A DNA stretch of 64,000 bases from an uncultured Woeseia sp. (GTDB lineage: Bacteria > Pseudomonadota > Gammaproteobacteria > Steroidobacterales > Woeseiaceae), in assembly GCA_913031125.1 (NCBI GenBank), contig CAJWFK010000004.1:1-64000 (forward strand), read 5' to 3'. Shown here one piece after another: positions 26,723-35,357 of the stretch. The position numbers and the translations under genes are program-made. The notes below the pieces were generated by a model. That model did not search any database. It was not told the DNA's origin and saw only the letters and a list, made by a program, of their open reading frames with translations. Positions within the stretch are counted from its first letter, which is position 1. Every line of letters starts with the position of its first letter.

Positions 26723-26736
26723 TATAATATACAATA
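26723..26736. promoter_or_regulatory. Putative GntR/FCD operator, site C
   Basis: TATAATATACAATA, 12 of 14 positions matching the palindrome at 11184, in the 259-bp gap between the receptor gene (-) and the proline-racemase-family gene (+). The plus-strand operon it would control ends with the GntR gene itself, so autoregulation is expected. Confidence 0.5.
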
Positions 26737-26789
26737 TACTAAGTATAGTGTGATGAATGCTTTGTAATTAATATCAGTTCAAATACTTT

Positions 26790-26816
26790 ATTGCTTCCAG
26801 AGTCTGGAATGGCAAT
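26790..26816. promoter_or_regulatory. Long dyad in the leader of the proline-racemase operon
   Basis: Inner arms TTCCAGA (26795-26801) and TCTGGAA (26803-26809) flank a single G; outer arms ATTGC (26790-26794) and GCAAT (26812-26816) extend it with a 2-nt bulge. There is no T-run after it, so it is not a standard terminator. It may be an operator for another dimeric regulator or an mRNA leader hairpin, 71 bp before the ATG. Confidence 0.5.
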
Positions 26817-26886
26817 AGACCATCAAACCACGTAGTCTTTAATTATCGATTTCGGATGCAAATTCGGGAGTTTAGGAGTTTTAAGA

Positions 26887-27915
26887 ATGGCAGGTTTTTC
26901 CGCACGCACCGTCAAAACTATCGATTCCCATACTGAGGGCAATCCAACCCGCGTTATCGTAGATGGTGTGCCGGTCCCTCCAGGTACGACGCTTTTGGAG
27001 CAAAGGGAGTGGCTGAAGAAAGAGAGTGACGGTTTGCGTCGGATGATCAATTTTGAACCGCGTGGCTCGGGCCTCATGTGTTCGGTGTTAATTTTACCTC
27101 CTCATTCGGAGAGCGCAGATTTTTCGGCCATTATTATGGAGCAAGATGAGTACGTGCCAATGTGTGGCCACTGCATTATTGGTACCGCAACCACAGTAGT
27201 TTCTGAAGGAATGGTTGAAGTGGCTGAACCGATTACCACAGTGAGGTTCGATACGCCTGCTGGGTTGGTTGTTTGTGATGTTGAAGTGACAAACGGCAAC
27301 GTTGGAGCAGTTAGCTTCGAAAATGTGGACAGCTTTTTGCTACATGAAAAGGTAGCTATAGATGTACCAACGTTTGGCGAGATTATTGTTGATATAGCGT
27401 ATGGCGGTGACATGTACGCTTTCGTTGATGCGGATGCACTCGGACTTGAGCTGAGCCTAAATAATGATGCTCAGTTGATTGATGCCTGGCTCAAAATTCG
27501 GGCCGCAGTTGGTGAGCAGATAGAAACGATTCATCCTGAAGATAACGATATTAATCGTTGCTACCAAGTGTTGTTTACCTCTGAGAGAAAAACAACGGGG
27601 GACTATAAACAGACCATTCTTGTTCCGCCTGGGACCCTTGATAGATCTCCGTGTGGAACCGGAGCCAGTGCCCGCGTGGCCCTTTTGTATAGTAGGGGTG
27701 AAATTGCTTTGAATGAGCCCAAGCGTTTTGAGGGACCCCTTGGAACGTTTTTTATTGGCCAGGCGGTAGCCGCTGAAGAACGAAATGGCATCAAATATAT
27801 TCAGCCGAGAATAACAGGGCGAGCGTATATCACTGGATATCACCAGTTCGTACTGCATCCTGAAGATCCCATTCCAGAAGGCTACAGGGTAGGACCTGCA
27901 CCCCAAAAATTATAG
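26887..27915 (+). CDS. Proline racemase family protein (proline racemase / 4-hydroxyproline 2-epimerase type)
   Basis: 342 aa cytoplasmic enzyme. Both catalytic cysteines are present: Cys93 in PMCGHC and Cys256 in DRSPCGTGASAR with Asp252. This argues for a two-base racemase/epimerase and against the trans-3-hydroxyproline dehydratases, which lack one Cys. The N-terminal IDSHTEGNPTRVIVDG block is that of the hydroxyproline epimerase branch. A Cys follows MCGH where Gly or Ser is more common. AGGAG at 26874-26878 sets the start. First gene of an operon with an M28 peptidase, an amidohydrolase, a lipoprotein and a GntR regulator. Confidence 0.88.
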   Translation: MAGFSARTVKTIDSHTEGNPTRVIVDGVPVPPGTTLLEQREWLKKESDGLRRMINFEPRGSGLMCSVLILPPHSESADFSAIIMEQDEYVPMCGHCIIGTATTVVSEGMVEVAEPITTVRFDTPAGLVVCDVEVTNGNVGAVSFENVDSFLLHEKVAIDVPTFGEIIVDIAYGGDMYAFVDADALGLELSLNNDAQLIDAWLKIRAAVGEQIETIHPEDNDINRCYQVLFTSERKTTGDYKQTILVPPGTLDRSPCGTGASARVALLYSRGEIALNEPKRFEGPLGTFFIGQAVAAEERNGIKYIQPRITGRAYITGYHQFVLHPEDPIPEGYRVGPAPQKL

Positions 27916-27933
27916 TCACGTATTGGAACGTGT

Positions 27934-29508
27934 ATGTTTATGAAGGGTATCTCATCTAAAGCACTAGTTTTTTCTTTGTTATGTTGTCCGGCAGGTTGGA
28001 TTTTGGCGGCGGAATCACCGAACAATATCTACGATAAGATTAAAAATGAGCTCACCTCAGGATCGATGATTGCAGAAAACCTGCACCAATTATCAAATGT
28101 ATATGGCCCCAGGCTTACCGGCACTCCTCGCTACGTTGAGATGGTCCAGTGGACGGAGTCAACTATACGTAAGTGGGGTGTGGATGACGTCCGTATTGAA
28201 GAATATGGTGTCAATGACAGGGGCTGGGAAGTTGAGTCTTTTTACGCCGCGATCACGTCACCAATATTCTCAGGGCTTGGAGCCCAACCTGTTTGTTGCG
28301 GCGCCAGCATTGATGGTGAGGTGTCTGGTATTCCTCTGGTGGTTGATTTCTATGATCTTGCAGCACTGCAGAAATTCGAAGGCCGGCTTAGCGGTAAAAT
28401 TCTACTTCACCCCTCAGTAACTAAAGTTGCTGATGCAATCACTGGGAAATGGTCGAAGGAGCGTTTGAGGGCAGCAGCAGAACGCACAGATGCTGTTACA
28501 CCTGATGGTCTGGATGGGCCCGGCTCGACGACTACATTTGTTGAGACCCTTAGAGAACGCCAGAATAGAGGCGTTGATCATGACCGTGCTTTGGCCGAGT
28601 ACTTGATTGAACAAGGCGTCGCTGCAGTTTTACGGTCTAGCTCTGCCCCAGCCGGCTTAGTTAACAATCGATTTGACTCTGGTTTGATTGAATTTCACAG
28701 TGTCGGTGATCCTGAGCCTGTGCCACTTTTTGTACTAGCACGGGAGGGACACGAGCGATTATTGGCAATGCTGCAAGATGGAGCTAAACCACATGTTTCG
28801 TTGCGACTTGAAACAGTGTTTTATGAAGCACCGGGGTTTCATGTCAATTTGATTGCGGATATTAAGGGGTCCGATCCGGATCTTAAAGATGAAGTGGTGA
28901 TGCTGGGCGCGCATCTGGATTCGGTAGAAATGGCTACAGGTGCTGCGGATAACGGGATAGGTGCTGCAACTTCTATGGAAGTATTGAGACTTATCAAAGC
29001 CTTAAAGCTTAAACCTCGAAGAACTATTCGCGTTGCTCTGTGGGGTGGCGAAGAACAGGGCCTGAAGGGATCGCTTGCATATATGCGGCGACACATCGGA
29101 GACATTATCAATGGTGAGTATTTCACTGAGCATACGCGGATATCCGCGTATTTTAATCATGACAATAACGGTCATGATATTCGTGGAATTTTCACCGTTG
29201 GGCATGAGGAGATAAAACAGCTGTTTCGACCAATATTTGCAAAGTTTGCCGATGTTGGTGCTGATACCGTAACAATAGAAAATGCTGGAGGTACCGATAT
29301 TTTAGTATTTGATGCGAGTGGTATCCCTAGTTTTGAATGGATTCACGATCCAGGGGATTATTTCACACATCAACTGCATACGAGCCTCGATATCCCATCT
29401 ATGGTGAATGTTCAATCGGCAAACCGGAACGCAGCGATAATTGCGACTACTATTTACGAGACGGCAATGATGGATGAAATGTTGCCACGAAAAAAGGTTG
29501 GTAAATGA
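27934..29508 (+). CDS. Secreted M28 family metallopeptidase with PA insert
   Basis: 524 aa; signal peptide (MFMKGISSKALVF start, cleavage near ILAAES). The zinc aminopeptidase domain shows His327 in GAHLDS, bridging Asp339 in GAADNG, catalytic Glu373 and Glu374 in WGGEEQG, Asp in FNHDNNG, and the last His in FTHQLHTSLD. Residues ~110-290 fit an inserted PA domain. It would release N-terminal residues from peptides in the periplasm. It is 18 bp after the proline-racemase-family gene and 19 bp before the amidohydrolase ATG, consistent with stepwise peptide breakdown. Confidence 0.92.
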   Translation: MFMKGISSKALVFSLLCCPAGWILAAESPNNIYDKIKNELTSGSMIAENLHQLSNVYGPRLTGTPRYVEMVQWTESTIRKWGVDDVRIEEYGVNDRGWEVESFYAAITSPIFSGLGAQPVCCGASIDGEVSGIPLVVDFYDLAALQKFEGRLSGKILLHPSVTKVADAITGKWSKERLRAAAERTDAVTPDGLDGPGSTTTFVETLRERQNRGVDHDRALAEYLIEQGVAAVLRSSSAPAGLVNNRFDSGLIEFHSVGDPEPVPLFVLAREGHERLLAMLQDGAKPHVSLRLETVFYEAPGFHVNLIADIKGSDPDLKDEVVMLGAHLDSVEMATGAADNGIGAATSMEVLRLIKALKLKPRRTIRVALWGGEEQGLKGSLAYMRRHIGDIINGEYFTEHTRISAYFNHDNNGHDIRGIFTVGHEEIKQLFRPIFAKFADVGADTVTIENAGGTDILVFDASGIPSFEWIHDPGDYFTHQLHTSLDIPSMVNVQSANRNAAIIATTIYETAMMDEMLPRKKVGK

Positions 29509-29527
29509 TCTATAAGGAAGGTTGGTA

Positions 29528-30883
29528 ATGGTGGAGTTGAGGCGATGGTTCATTGCGTGTGTCTTTTGTTTTTTGGCGGCGGGGTGTGTAGCTGATGAGG
29601 TGACTCCCAGCGACCTCACATTAGTGCTTACCAATGCAGCTTTAATCGACGGCAACGGAGGTGATGTCAGATTTAACTCGACTATTGAGATAGCTGATAC
29701 CCGCATTTCCCGTGTTTATAGCGGAGGCTATGATGGTGCTAAAGACAGTAGTGCTAGAGTTATTGATCTAAATGGTTCTTACGTAATGCCGGGCTTATGG
29801 AACAATCATTCGCATCTCGCCGATCTGCTTCCAGATCCTAAAAACACTTTAAATAAAGAGGGGCCTTATGACGCGACTATTCGCGCTGGCAGGAACGCCA
29901 TGGATGCGTTGCGCGCAGGTTTTACATCTCTTCGGGTTGTCGGGGAGACCGATTACATAGATGTTGCCTGGCGTGATGCGTTTGAGGCTGGTGTTTTCGT
30001 CGGTCCGAGGATATATGCATCAGGGCCGCCAATTACATCGGTCGGCGGGCATGGAACTGAACCCGGTATGAACGGTGTTGCGGTGCAACAAGCAGCTAGC
30101 GTTGAAGAGATAATAAATGCGGTAAATGAGCATGCCGACCGTGGCGTAGATTTGGTCAAAATAATGGTCGATGGATTAACTCTACCGCAGTTGGGTGCCG
30201 CGATAGAGACAGCTCATGAACGTGACATAAAGATTGTAGGGCACGCGGAGGAACCGGGTGCCGGAAGAGCCGTTGCACTTGGCATTGATGGTATCGAACA
30301 TGGTTATGGATTGACTGATGCAACCATAGATAAAATGGTCGAGAACGGCACATTTTATGATCCAACTATTGTGTGTAATCTGAGTGCCGCCTATATCGCA
30401 GAACGTGAAACGTTTGTAACACGGGCGGGCTATATAGCGGATAAGGCGACTCGAGATGGCCGTATCATGGTGGCTTATGCTGATGAACGGCACCCTGAAC
30501 AGGCCGAAATTCAAAGAGAAATAATTAAGAAAGCATTGGCGGCTGGTGTCAAAGTAATCAGTGGCAGTGACTCTAATCCGATTAATGAGATTGGGATCTT
30601 GGAAATTGAACAGTTAGTTATATCAGGCGCAACGGAAATGGAAGCATTGTTGGCGACTACACGAAACTCTGCGGAGATGATGGGTGTATTAGACAAAGTT
30701 GGTACGATCGAACCGGGAAAGATAGCAGATGTGATTGTATTAAATAAAAACCCACTTGATAACATCTCTAATTTGCGTTCTATTGCCCAGGTTTATAGAA
30801 ATGGCTCGCCGGTTGTACTGAAAACAAATAAAGGTCGTCGTAGCTTCTGGGACCTCTACTTTCTTGAGGGAGAACACAAATGA
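29528..30883 (+). CDS. Exported amidohydrolase-superfamily protein (imidazolonepropionase-like)
   Basis: 451 aa, lipoprotein signal (lipobox LAAGC). It has the binuclear-metal amidohydrolase pattern: HSH after strand 1 (NNHSHLAD), the carbamylated-Lys candidate in VDLVKIMVDG, His in KIVGHAEEPG, His in GIEHGYG, and the catalytic Asp in VISGSDSNP. A C-terminal beta-sandwich closes with GKIADVIVLNKNP. Some members of this group hydrolyse Xaa-Pro or Xaa-Arg/Lys dipeptides, which would suit this locus; cyclic imides are an alternative. I chose ATG 29528, which follows AAGGAAGG, over a TTG at 29522. Confidence 0.87.
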   Translation: MVELRRWFIACVFCFLAAGCVADEVTPSDLTLVLTNAALIDGNGGDVRFNSTIEIADTRISRVYSGGYDGAKDSSARVIDLNGSYVMPGLWNNHSHLADLLPDPKNTLNKEGPYDATIRAGRNAMDALRAGFTSLRVVGETDYIDVAWRDAFEAGVFVGPRIYASGPPITSVGGHGTEPGMNGVAVQQAASVEEIINAVNEHADRGVDLVKIMVDGLTLPQLGAAIETAHERDIKIVGHAEEPGAGRAVALGIDGIEHGYGLTDATIDKMVENGTFYDPTIVCNLSAAYIAERETFVTRAGYIADKATRDGRIMVAYADERHPEQAEIQREIIKKALAAGVKVISGSDSNPINEIGILEIEQLVISGATEMEALLATTRNSAEMMGVLDKVGTIEPGKIADVIVLNKNPLDNISNLRSIAQVYRNGSPVVLKTNKGRRSFWDLYFLEGEHK

Positions 30884-31821
30884 GAGCGTTCGTAATTTTA
30901 CTTTTAACAGGCATTCTTTATTCGTGCTCAGAAGAAAAGGAGAGTGTTGCCACGGTAGCTGAAGAGCAGGTAGCTCAGCTTCCGGAGACGGATACTCCTG
31001 CCCATTTGGGCGGCTGTATTTTGATGGATCCGCGAGGTAAGGTTCCGGAAGATTTATATGCTGTTAGTGATGTCATACCAACCACAGCGATTTCTCCTTT
31101 TACAAAAGAGTTGCAGGTTTATGGTCTTGCTTTAGTTGCTCAGGATAATGCTTCCGATGATTTTATGAGGCTGGTTGCTAAGACTATTGTTGAAATATTT
31201 CCACAACGCGATGATCTGGATCTGTCCCTGCAACGTGAGGTGATAGCCAATCAATACCGTTACCGCGCATTGATCCCGGTTCCGCTGGGCGATGACTTTA
31301 GTTTTATGGAGCAAAATGCTGAGCGATGGGCTGAGCTCGAAAGTGCATATTCTATCTGTGACATCATCATGCAAGATGTGCCGGCTCGTCAGGTAATGGA
31401 AGTTGTTGAGCATATTCTTCACTATGTCAGTGACATAGGATTGCACTATACCTTTCCAGATGAGTGGGGCATTCATCGCTCATCCAAACTTGCTGTTGCC
31501 ATGCAATTTGCAATCGACAATGGTTATTATGATGTGTCCGGGTACGACGACATAGATGACGCAGAAGTTCGTTTTCGGGTCGAAATGCAGGAATTTGCAT
31601 ACTGGTTTATCTCAACGGCATGGAATTTACAGGAACCTTATGGGCCTGCTGAGGAACAGGAATGGTTAATCAAGAATCAGGAAGAACTTAAGCAGAAATT
31701 TTCGTCTATGTACGAGACTTATGAGAACACTGCTGGGCGTGTGATGGTCCCCCCATCAATTGTAACCCTGCAGCAAATAGGACCGACGTGGGCTGAGGAA
31801 AAAAGTAAAATAGAGAGATAA
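30880..31821 (+). CDS. Uncharacterised lipoprotein, EEIxH-like family member A
   Basis: 313 aa, lipobox LYSC. Its ATG overlaps the amidohydrolase stop (ATGA), so it belongs to that operon. I recognise no known domain. It appears distantly related to the proteins at 39980 and 43861: a mid-protein helix (QVMEVVEHILHYVSDIG) aligns with their EEI-x-H-(L/I)-I segment, followed by an aromatic EF(A/F)Y block. It is mostly acidic and helical, probably periplasmic and membrane-anchored. A role in peptide binding or cleavage is only suggested by its neighbours. Confidence 0.7.
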   Translation: MRAFVILLLTGILYSCSEEKESVATVAEEQVAQLPETDTPAHLGGCILMDPRGKVPEDLYAVSDVIPTTAISPFTKELQVYGLALVAQDNASDDFMRLVAKTIVEIFPQRDDLDLSLQREVIANQYRYRALIPVPLGDDFSFMEQNAERWAELESAYSICDIIMQDVPARQVMEVVEHILHYVSDIGLHYTFPDEWGIHRSSKLAVAMQFAIDNGYYDVSGYDDIDDAEVRFRVEMQEFAYWFISTAWNLQEPYGPAEEQEWLIKNQEELKQKFSSMYETYENTAGRVMVPPSIVTLQQIGPTWAEEKSKIER

Positions 31822-31900
31822 ACAGAACTGGACTTAAATTGTGCGGGCAGTTTTCGCATTATATAATCCTGAGTCTTACAGATTGAGGCACAGAACCCCA

Positions 31901-32578
31901 ATGGCCACAGCAGTTAAGCAAATACAGGCGTCGAGAAAGACGATTACCTCGTCTGTTGTTGAGATACTCCGGGAAAAAATAATATCGCATGAGATCGTCG
32001 GTGGTCAGCCGCTTCGGCAGGACGCACTGGCGGACGAGTTGAATGTCAGTCGCATTCCCATCAGGGAAGCCTTATTGCAGCTTGAAGCAGAGGGGTTGGT
32101 GCGGTTTGCACCACATAAGGGAGCAGTCGCGACAAAAATCTCGGCATCAGAAGTAGATGAGTTGTTTGGCTTGCGGGTGCTACTTGAGTGCAATGTCCTG
32201 AAAACATCACTGAGCAAGATTAGTGATGAGGAACTCGATAAGGCTGAAAATATTCTGGCTGAGTTTGATGAGTTGCTTGAACCGGATGCTGATCTGCATG
32301 CATGGGGTGCCATTAACTGGAAATTCCACAAAAGCCTGTACTCACCTTCGGAACAAAAGCGGACGTTAGGCATCCTCGGGCAGCTACATACCAACACAGA
32401 TCGGTATCTGCGACTTCAGATTCAATTAAGTGCTGACTACTCGCGGGCTGAGCAAGAGCACCATGATTTGCTTGCGCTATGCCGTGAGCGCGACACCCGG
32501 ACCGCCGTTAAGTGTCTAAAAAGTCATATCCTGACGACGAAGAAAGAGCTCATTCGGGTGATCAAGTCCCTGCAGTAG
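31901..32578 (+). CDS. GntR-family regulator, FCD type
   Basis: 225 aa from ATG 31901; an in-frame GTG at 31841 would add 20 residues and cannot be excluded. The winged helix (residues ~15-85) contains RQDALADELNVSRIPIREALLQLEAEGLV. The all-helical FCD ligand domain (~90-220) has His residues in NWKFHKSLY, EQEHHDLL and KSHIL, the usual metal-binding set. FCD regulators sense carboxylic acids or amino-acid derivatives and bind short palindromes with a GTATAC-type centre, as found at 11184, 21787 and 26723. Last gene of the proline-racemase operon. Confidence 0.92.
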   Translation: MATAVKQIQASRKTITSSVVEILREKIISHEIVGGQPLRQDALADELNVSRIPIREALLQLEAEGLVRFAPHKGAVATKISASEVDELFGLRVLLECNVLKTSLSKISDEELDKAENILAEFDELLEPDADLHAWGAINWKFHKSLYSPSEQKRTLGILGQLHTNTDRYLRLQIQLSADYSRAEQEHHDLLALCRERDTRTAVKCLKSHILTTKKELIRVIKSLQ

Positions 32579-32610
32579 ACTCTTTTGGCGTTTGTGTGAG
32601 TTATTAAACC

Positions 32611-32624
32611 AGCGTTCTGACGCT
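32611..32624 (+). terminator. Weak stem-loop after the GntR gene
   Basis: AGCGT / ACGCT with a TCTG loop, 32 bp after the regulator stop. The stem is only 5 bp and a proper T-run is missing, so termination here is uncertain. Confidence 0.25.
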
Positions 32625-32717
32625 TGCTTTCAAAACTAGCGCGCCATTACGACTACTATTCAAGTAGCTCAAGATTGCATATTATATTCAATCCTTCAAA
32701 CGCTAAGTGTTGCGACT

Positions 32718-33617
32718 ATGAGCAATTTTATCTTTGTAAAAACCCTGGTCGTCCTAATCAGTTGTCTAGGGTTAGTTGCCTATGCCGAGGAACGAGTACC
32801 TAGTATTGTCTACACTAAGTTCGCTGATTCAGGGCCAGAGATATGGCGTGTCAATATTCATGGCCGTAATAATCGAAAGATTGGTGAAGGTGCTGAAGCT
32901 ACGTGGTCTCCGGATGGTGAAACGCTCGCATTCGTGTCGGAGGTGGATGGGAATAAAGATGTCTATATGATGGATGCTAATGGTGGTCGGATCACACGTC
33001 TTACCAGTGATGCAGCCGAAGAGCATAGTCCGACATGGTCTCCTGATGGATCCATGATCGCATTCAACTCTGATCGGAGCGGCAGCGATCAGATTTGGCG
33101 CAGTAATACGGAGTCTGGAAGCTGGGGCTATAATTTAACTAAAATCACTCAAGACACTCATCACAATCGCGTCAATAATTTCATTGCTTGGTCACCTGAC
33201 GGACGATGGATCGCATTTGAAGCAGACCGGGATAGGGATGATCCGGAGATTTATCTTGCCAATTCAGTTGATGGCACTAATCAACAGCGATTGACTTACA
33301 CGCGGGCATTGGATGAAGTGCCGAGTTGGTCACCAGACAGCAGGCAGATATTATTTTCCTCTGATATGCATGATGCTCCACAAAGCGGCACGTATGACAT
33401 CTATATTATGAATGTAGACGGTTCCGACCAGCGTCGACTAACAGTTACGCCTGGCATGGCTTCCTACCCCTCGATGTCGGTTGATGGCGAAAAGGTTGTG
33501 TATACGTACCAAGGTAAAGAAGATTCATCTTCCAACATTTGGATTATGAATTCTGATGGAAGTGAACAAAAGATTTTGGTGCGAGATGGAACTATCCCGA
33601 GATTCTCGCCGTTTTAG
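32718..33617 (+). CDS. Secreted TolB-like beta-propeller protein
   Basis: 299 aa with a signal peptide (cleavage near VAYAEE) and PD40/WD40-like repeats with the hallmark WSPDG: EATWSPDGETLAF, SPTWSPDGSMIAF, FIAWSPDGRWIAF, PSWSPDSRQILF and a degenerate final blade, plus the paired D(I/V)Y(I/M)M(D/N) strands. Probably a six-bladed propeller in the periplasm that binds a protein or peptide. It is not TolB itself: it lacks the TolB N-terminal domain and the tol-pal neighbours. Followed 9 bp later by a DUF885 peptidase gene. Confidence 0.88.
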   Translation: MSNFIFVKTLVVLISCLGLVAYAEERVPSIVYTKFADSGPEIWRVNIHGRNNRKIGEGAEATWSPDGETLAFVSEVDGNKDVYMMDANGGRITRLTSDAAEEHSPTWSPDGSMIAFNSDRSGSDQIWRSNTESGSWGYNLTKITQDTHHNRVNNFIAWSPDGRWIAFEADRDRDDPEIYLANSVDGTNQQRLTYTRALDEVPSWSPDSRQILFSSDMHDAPQSGTYDIYIMNVDGSDQRRLTVTPGMASYPSMSVDGEKVVYTYQGKEDSSSNIWIMNSDGSEQKILVRDGTIPRFSPF

Positions 33618-33626
33618 GTTTGGACG

Positions 33627-35243
33627 ATGATTAGAAATCGATTAGCACAGGTATTTGCGCCGTTATTTTTAGCTCCGCTATTCAGTGGGCTTGCGTTAGC
33701 TGAGGATGATGTTCAATACGAAGAACTCGTTCAGTTGTTTCAGGAGTTTAGGGTGATGACGGGCGTTACGGCAGGGGATGTCGACTCCATACCGGTTGTC
33801 TCACCTGATGCCATTCAGGCAGAGGCTCTTACGCTGAAGCTGTTTCAGAATCGTTTGCGGGACATTAGATGGTCAGAATGGCCTGTATCCAAACAAATTG
33901 ACTATCATCTGATACGAGCAGAGATGAATGGGCTTGAGTTTCGGCACCGGGTGACTAAGCCCTGGTTTCGTGACCCTGGAATATATAGCGACATGGTTCT
34001 GTTTCTGGGAGAGCGGATACCACATGAACCGAAGTACGAAGATTTTTTGCGAATCCGCAAGACAATCACCTCAATTCCCGATATATATTCACAGGCCATC
34101 ATTAATCTGCGAGACGTTGAGAATATACCGTCTGATTTGGCCGATCTTGCTATACGAGATTTAGAAAATGGCGTCGTAACTTTCAATCGGCTAACCAGTG
34201 CCCTTGGCCAGAATGAGCCAAAATTGGCTAAAGAAATAGAGGCGGCTGCCAAGTCTAACGGCGAACTGCTGGCGTGGCTTAAGGAACATCGCCCTAGCAT
34301 GATTGCGACGGCTGGCATAGGACGTGAGAACTATAATTGGCTCCTAAAGAACGTCTACCTATTTCCTTACACTTGGGAAGAGTTGAGGACCATTGTTGAA
34401 CTGGAGGATAACCGGGTCATAGCTTTCCAAAAACTGGAAGAAAACCGAAACGAAGACATCCCAAGAATTAAGCCAGTGCAGTCGCAAGCTGAGTACAAGG
34501 CGAGTGTCGAAGCTGCGATTGACGACATTATGGAGTTTCTTCATAGGGAAGAAATATTTACTATGCCGGATTACCTGACACCTGATGGATACTTTGGATC
34601 CTGGCATGGTTTTGACAGGCCATGGCCCGATCGCCACGATTACTTTTTCAACTTCTCTCATCGTGAACCACGCATGGAAGAGGTTCACGAGATGGTTGGA
34701 CATCATTTCGACCAATTGCGCGCCCAGAACAGTACCCACCCTATCAGAAAAGGCTGGCGTCCTTATAAGATATCGACGGCGCGGACCGAAGGTTTCGCGT
34801 TCGCCCTGGAAGAATTGTTGATGCATGCTGGTTATCTCGATCAACGGACACCTCGAGCTCGCGAGATTGCCTATGAACAGGCAGCATTCAGGACGGTACG
34901 CGCATTGTCAGATATTTATATGCACGACAATCAATGGAGTCTTGAGGATGCAATGACTTACTCAGTAGCCAATGCGCCGCACGGTGAACTTCTCGATGAT
35001 AGTGCTCATCTATGGTTTGAAATGGCAACCACGCTTCGTGGTGTGGGCCACCACATGCTAATGGTTGTTGGCAAGGTGCAGTTTATGAAGTTACTCAGGG
35101 ATCGGTCTCAGCAGTTGGGACATATGTTCAAACTTGAGGTGTTCATGGATGAATTTTTCGCGTCTGGACTCATTCCGATCGCGCTGATTCGATGGGAAAT
35201 GACTGGTTACCGCGACGAAATTGATCGCCTGTTGATGGAATGA
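33627..35243 (+). CDS. Secreted DUF885-type metallopeptidase, paralog 2
   Basis: 538 aa with signal peptide (cleavage near GLALAED). The zinc-peptidase-like motif is intact: His354-Glu355-Met-Val-Gly-His359, and the downstream TEGFAFALEELLMHAG helix supplies a third-ligand Glu candidate. Other family blocks: KQIDYHLIRAEMNGLEFRHR, PWFRDPGIY, and a C-terminal ASGLIPIALIRWEMTGY. The protein is helix-rich. Predicted periplasmic carboxypeptidase- or dipeptidase-like activity follows from the motif; the substrate is unknown. It lies between two TolB-like genes, all on the plus strand with short gaps. Confidence 0.83.
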   Translation: MIRNRLAQVFAPLFLAPLFSGLALAEDDVQYEELVQLFQEFRVMTGVTAGDVDSIPVVSPDAIQAEALTLKLFQNRLRDIRWSEWPVSKQIDYHLIRAEMNGLEFRHRVTKPWFRDPGIYSDMVLFLGERIPHEPKYEDFLRIRKTITSIPDIYSQAIINLRDVENIPSDLADLAIRDLENGVVTFNRLTSALGQNEPKLAKEIEAAAKSNGELLAWLKEHRPSMIATAGIGRENYNWLLKNVYLFPYTWEELRTIVELEDNRVIAFQKLEENRNEDIPRIKPVQSQAEYKASVEAAIDDIMEFLHREEIFTMPDYLTPDGYFGSWHGFDRPWPDRHDYFFNFSHREPRMEEVHEMVGHHFDQLRAQNSTHPIRKGWRPYKISTARTEGFAFALEELLMHAGYLDQRTPRAREIAYEQAAFRTVRALSDIYMHDNQWSLEDAMTYSVANAPHGELLDDSAHLWFEMATTLRGVGHHMLMVVGKVQFMKLLRDRSQQLGHMFKLEVFMDEFFASGLIPIALIRWEMTGYRDEIDRLLME

Positions 35244-35357
35244 CGCTCGAAAATGTCTAGAGTGCGGAAAATATCGTTTAGCTGTCCACAGCTTCTTCAT
35301 TGGGGCGTGTCGGCAAATGTTGTTACCGAGATTGGAGAACCATTTGGGATCCAGCCC

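Noticed and set aside
32673-32686. A fifth possible copy of the GntR-type palindrome before the first TolB-like gene
   Set aside because: Only 10 of 14 positions match and the region is AT-rich; chance is likely.
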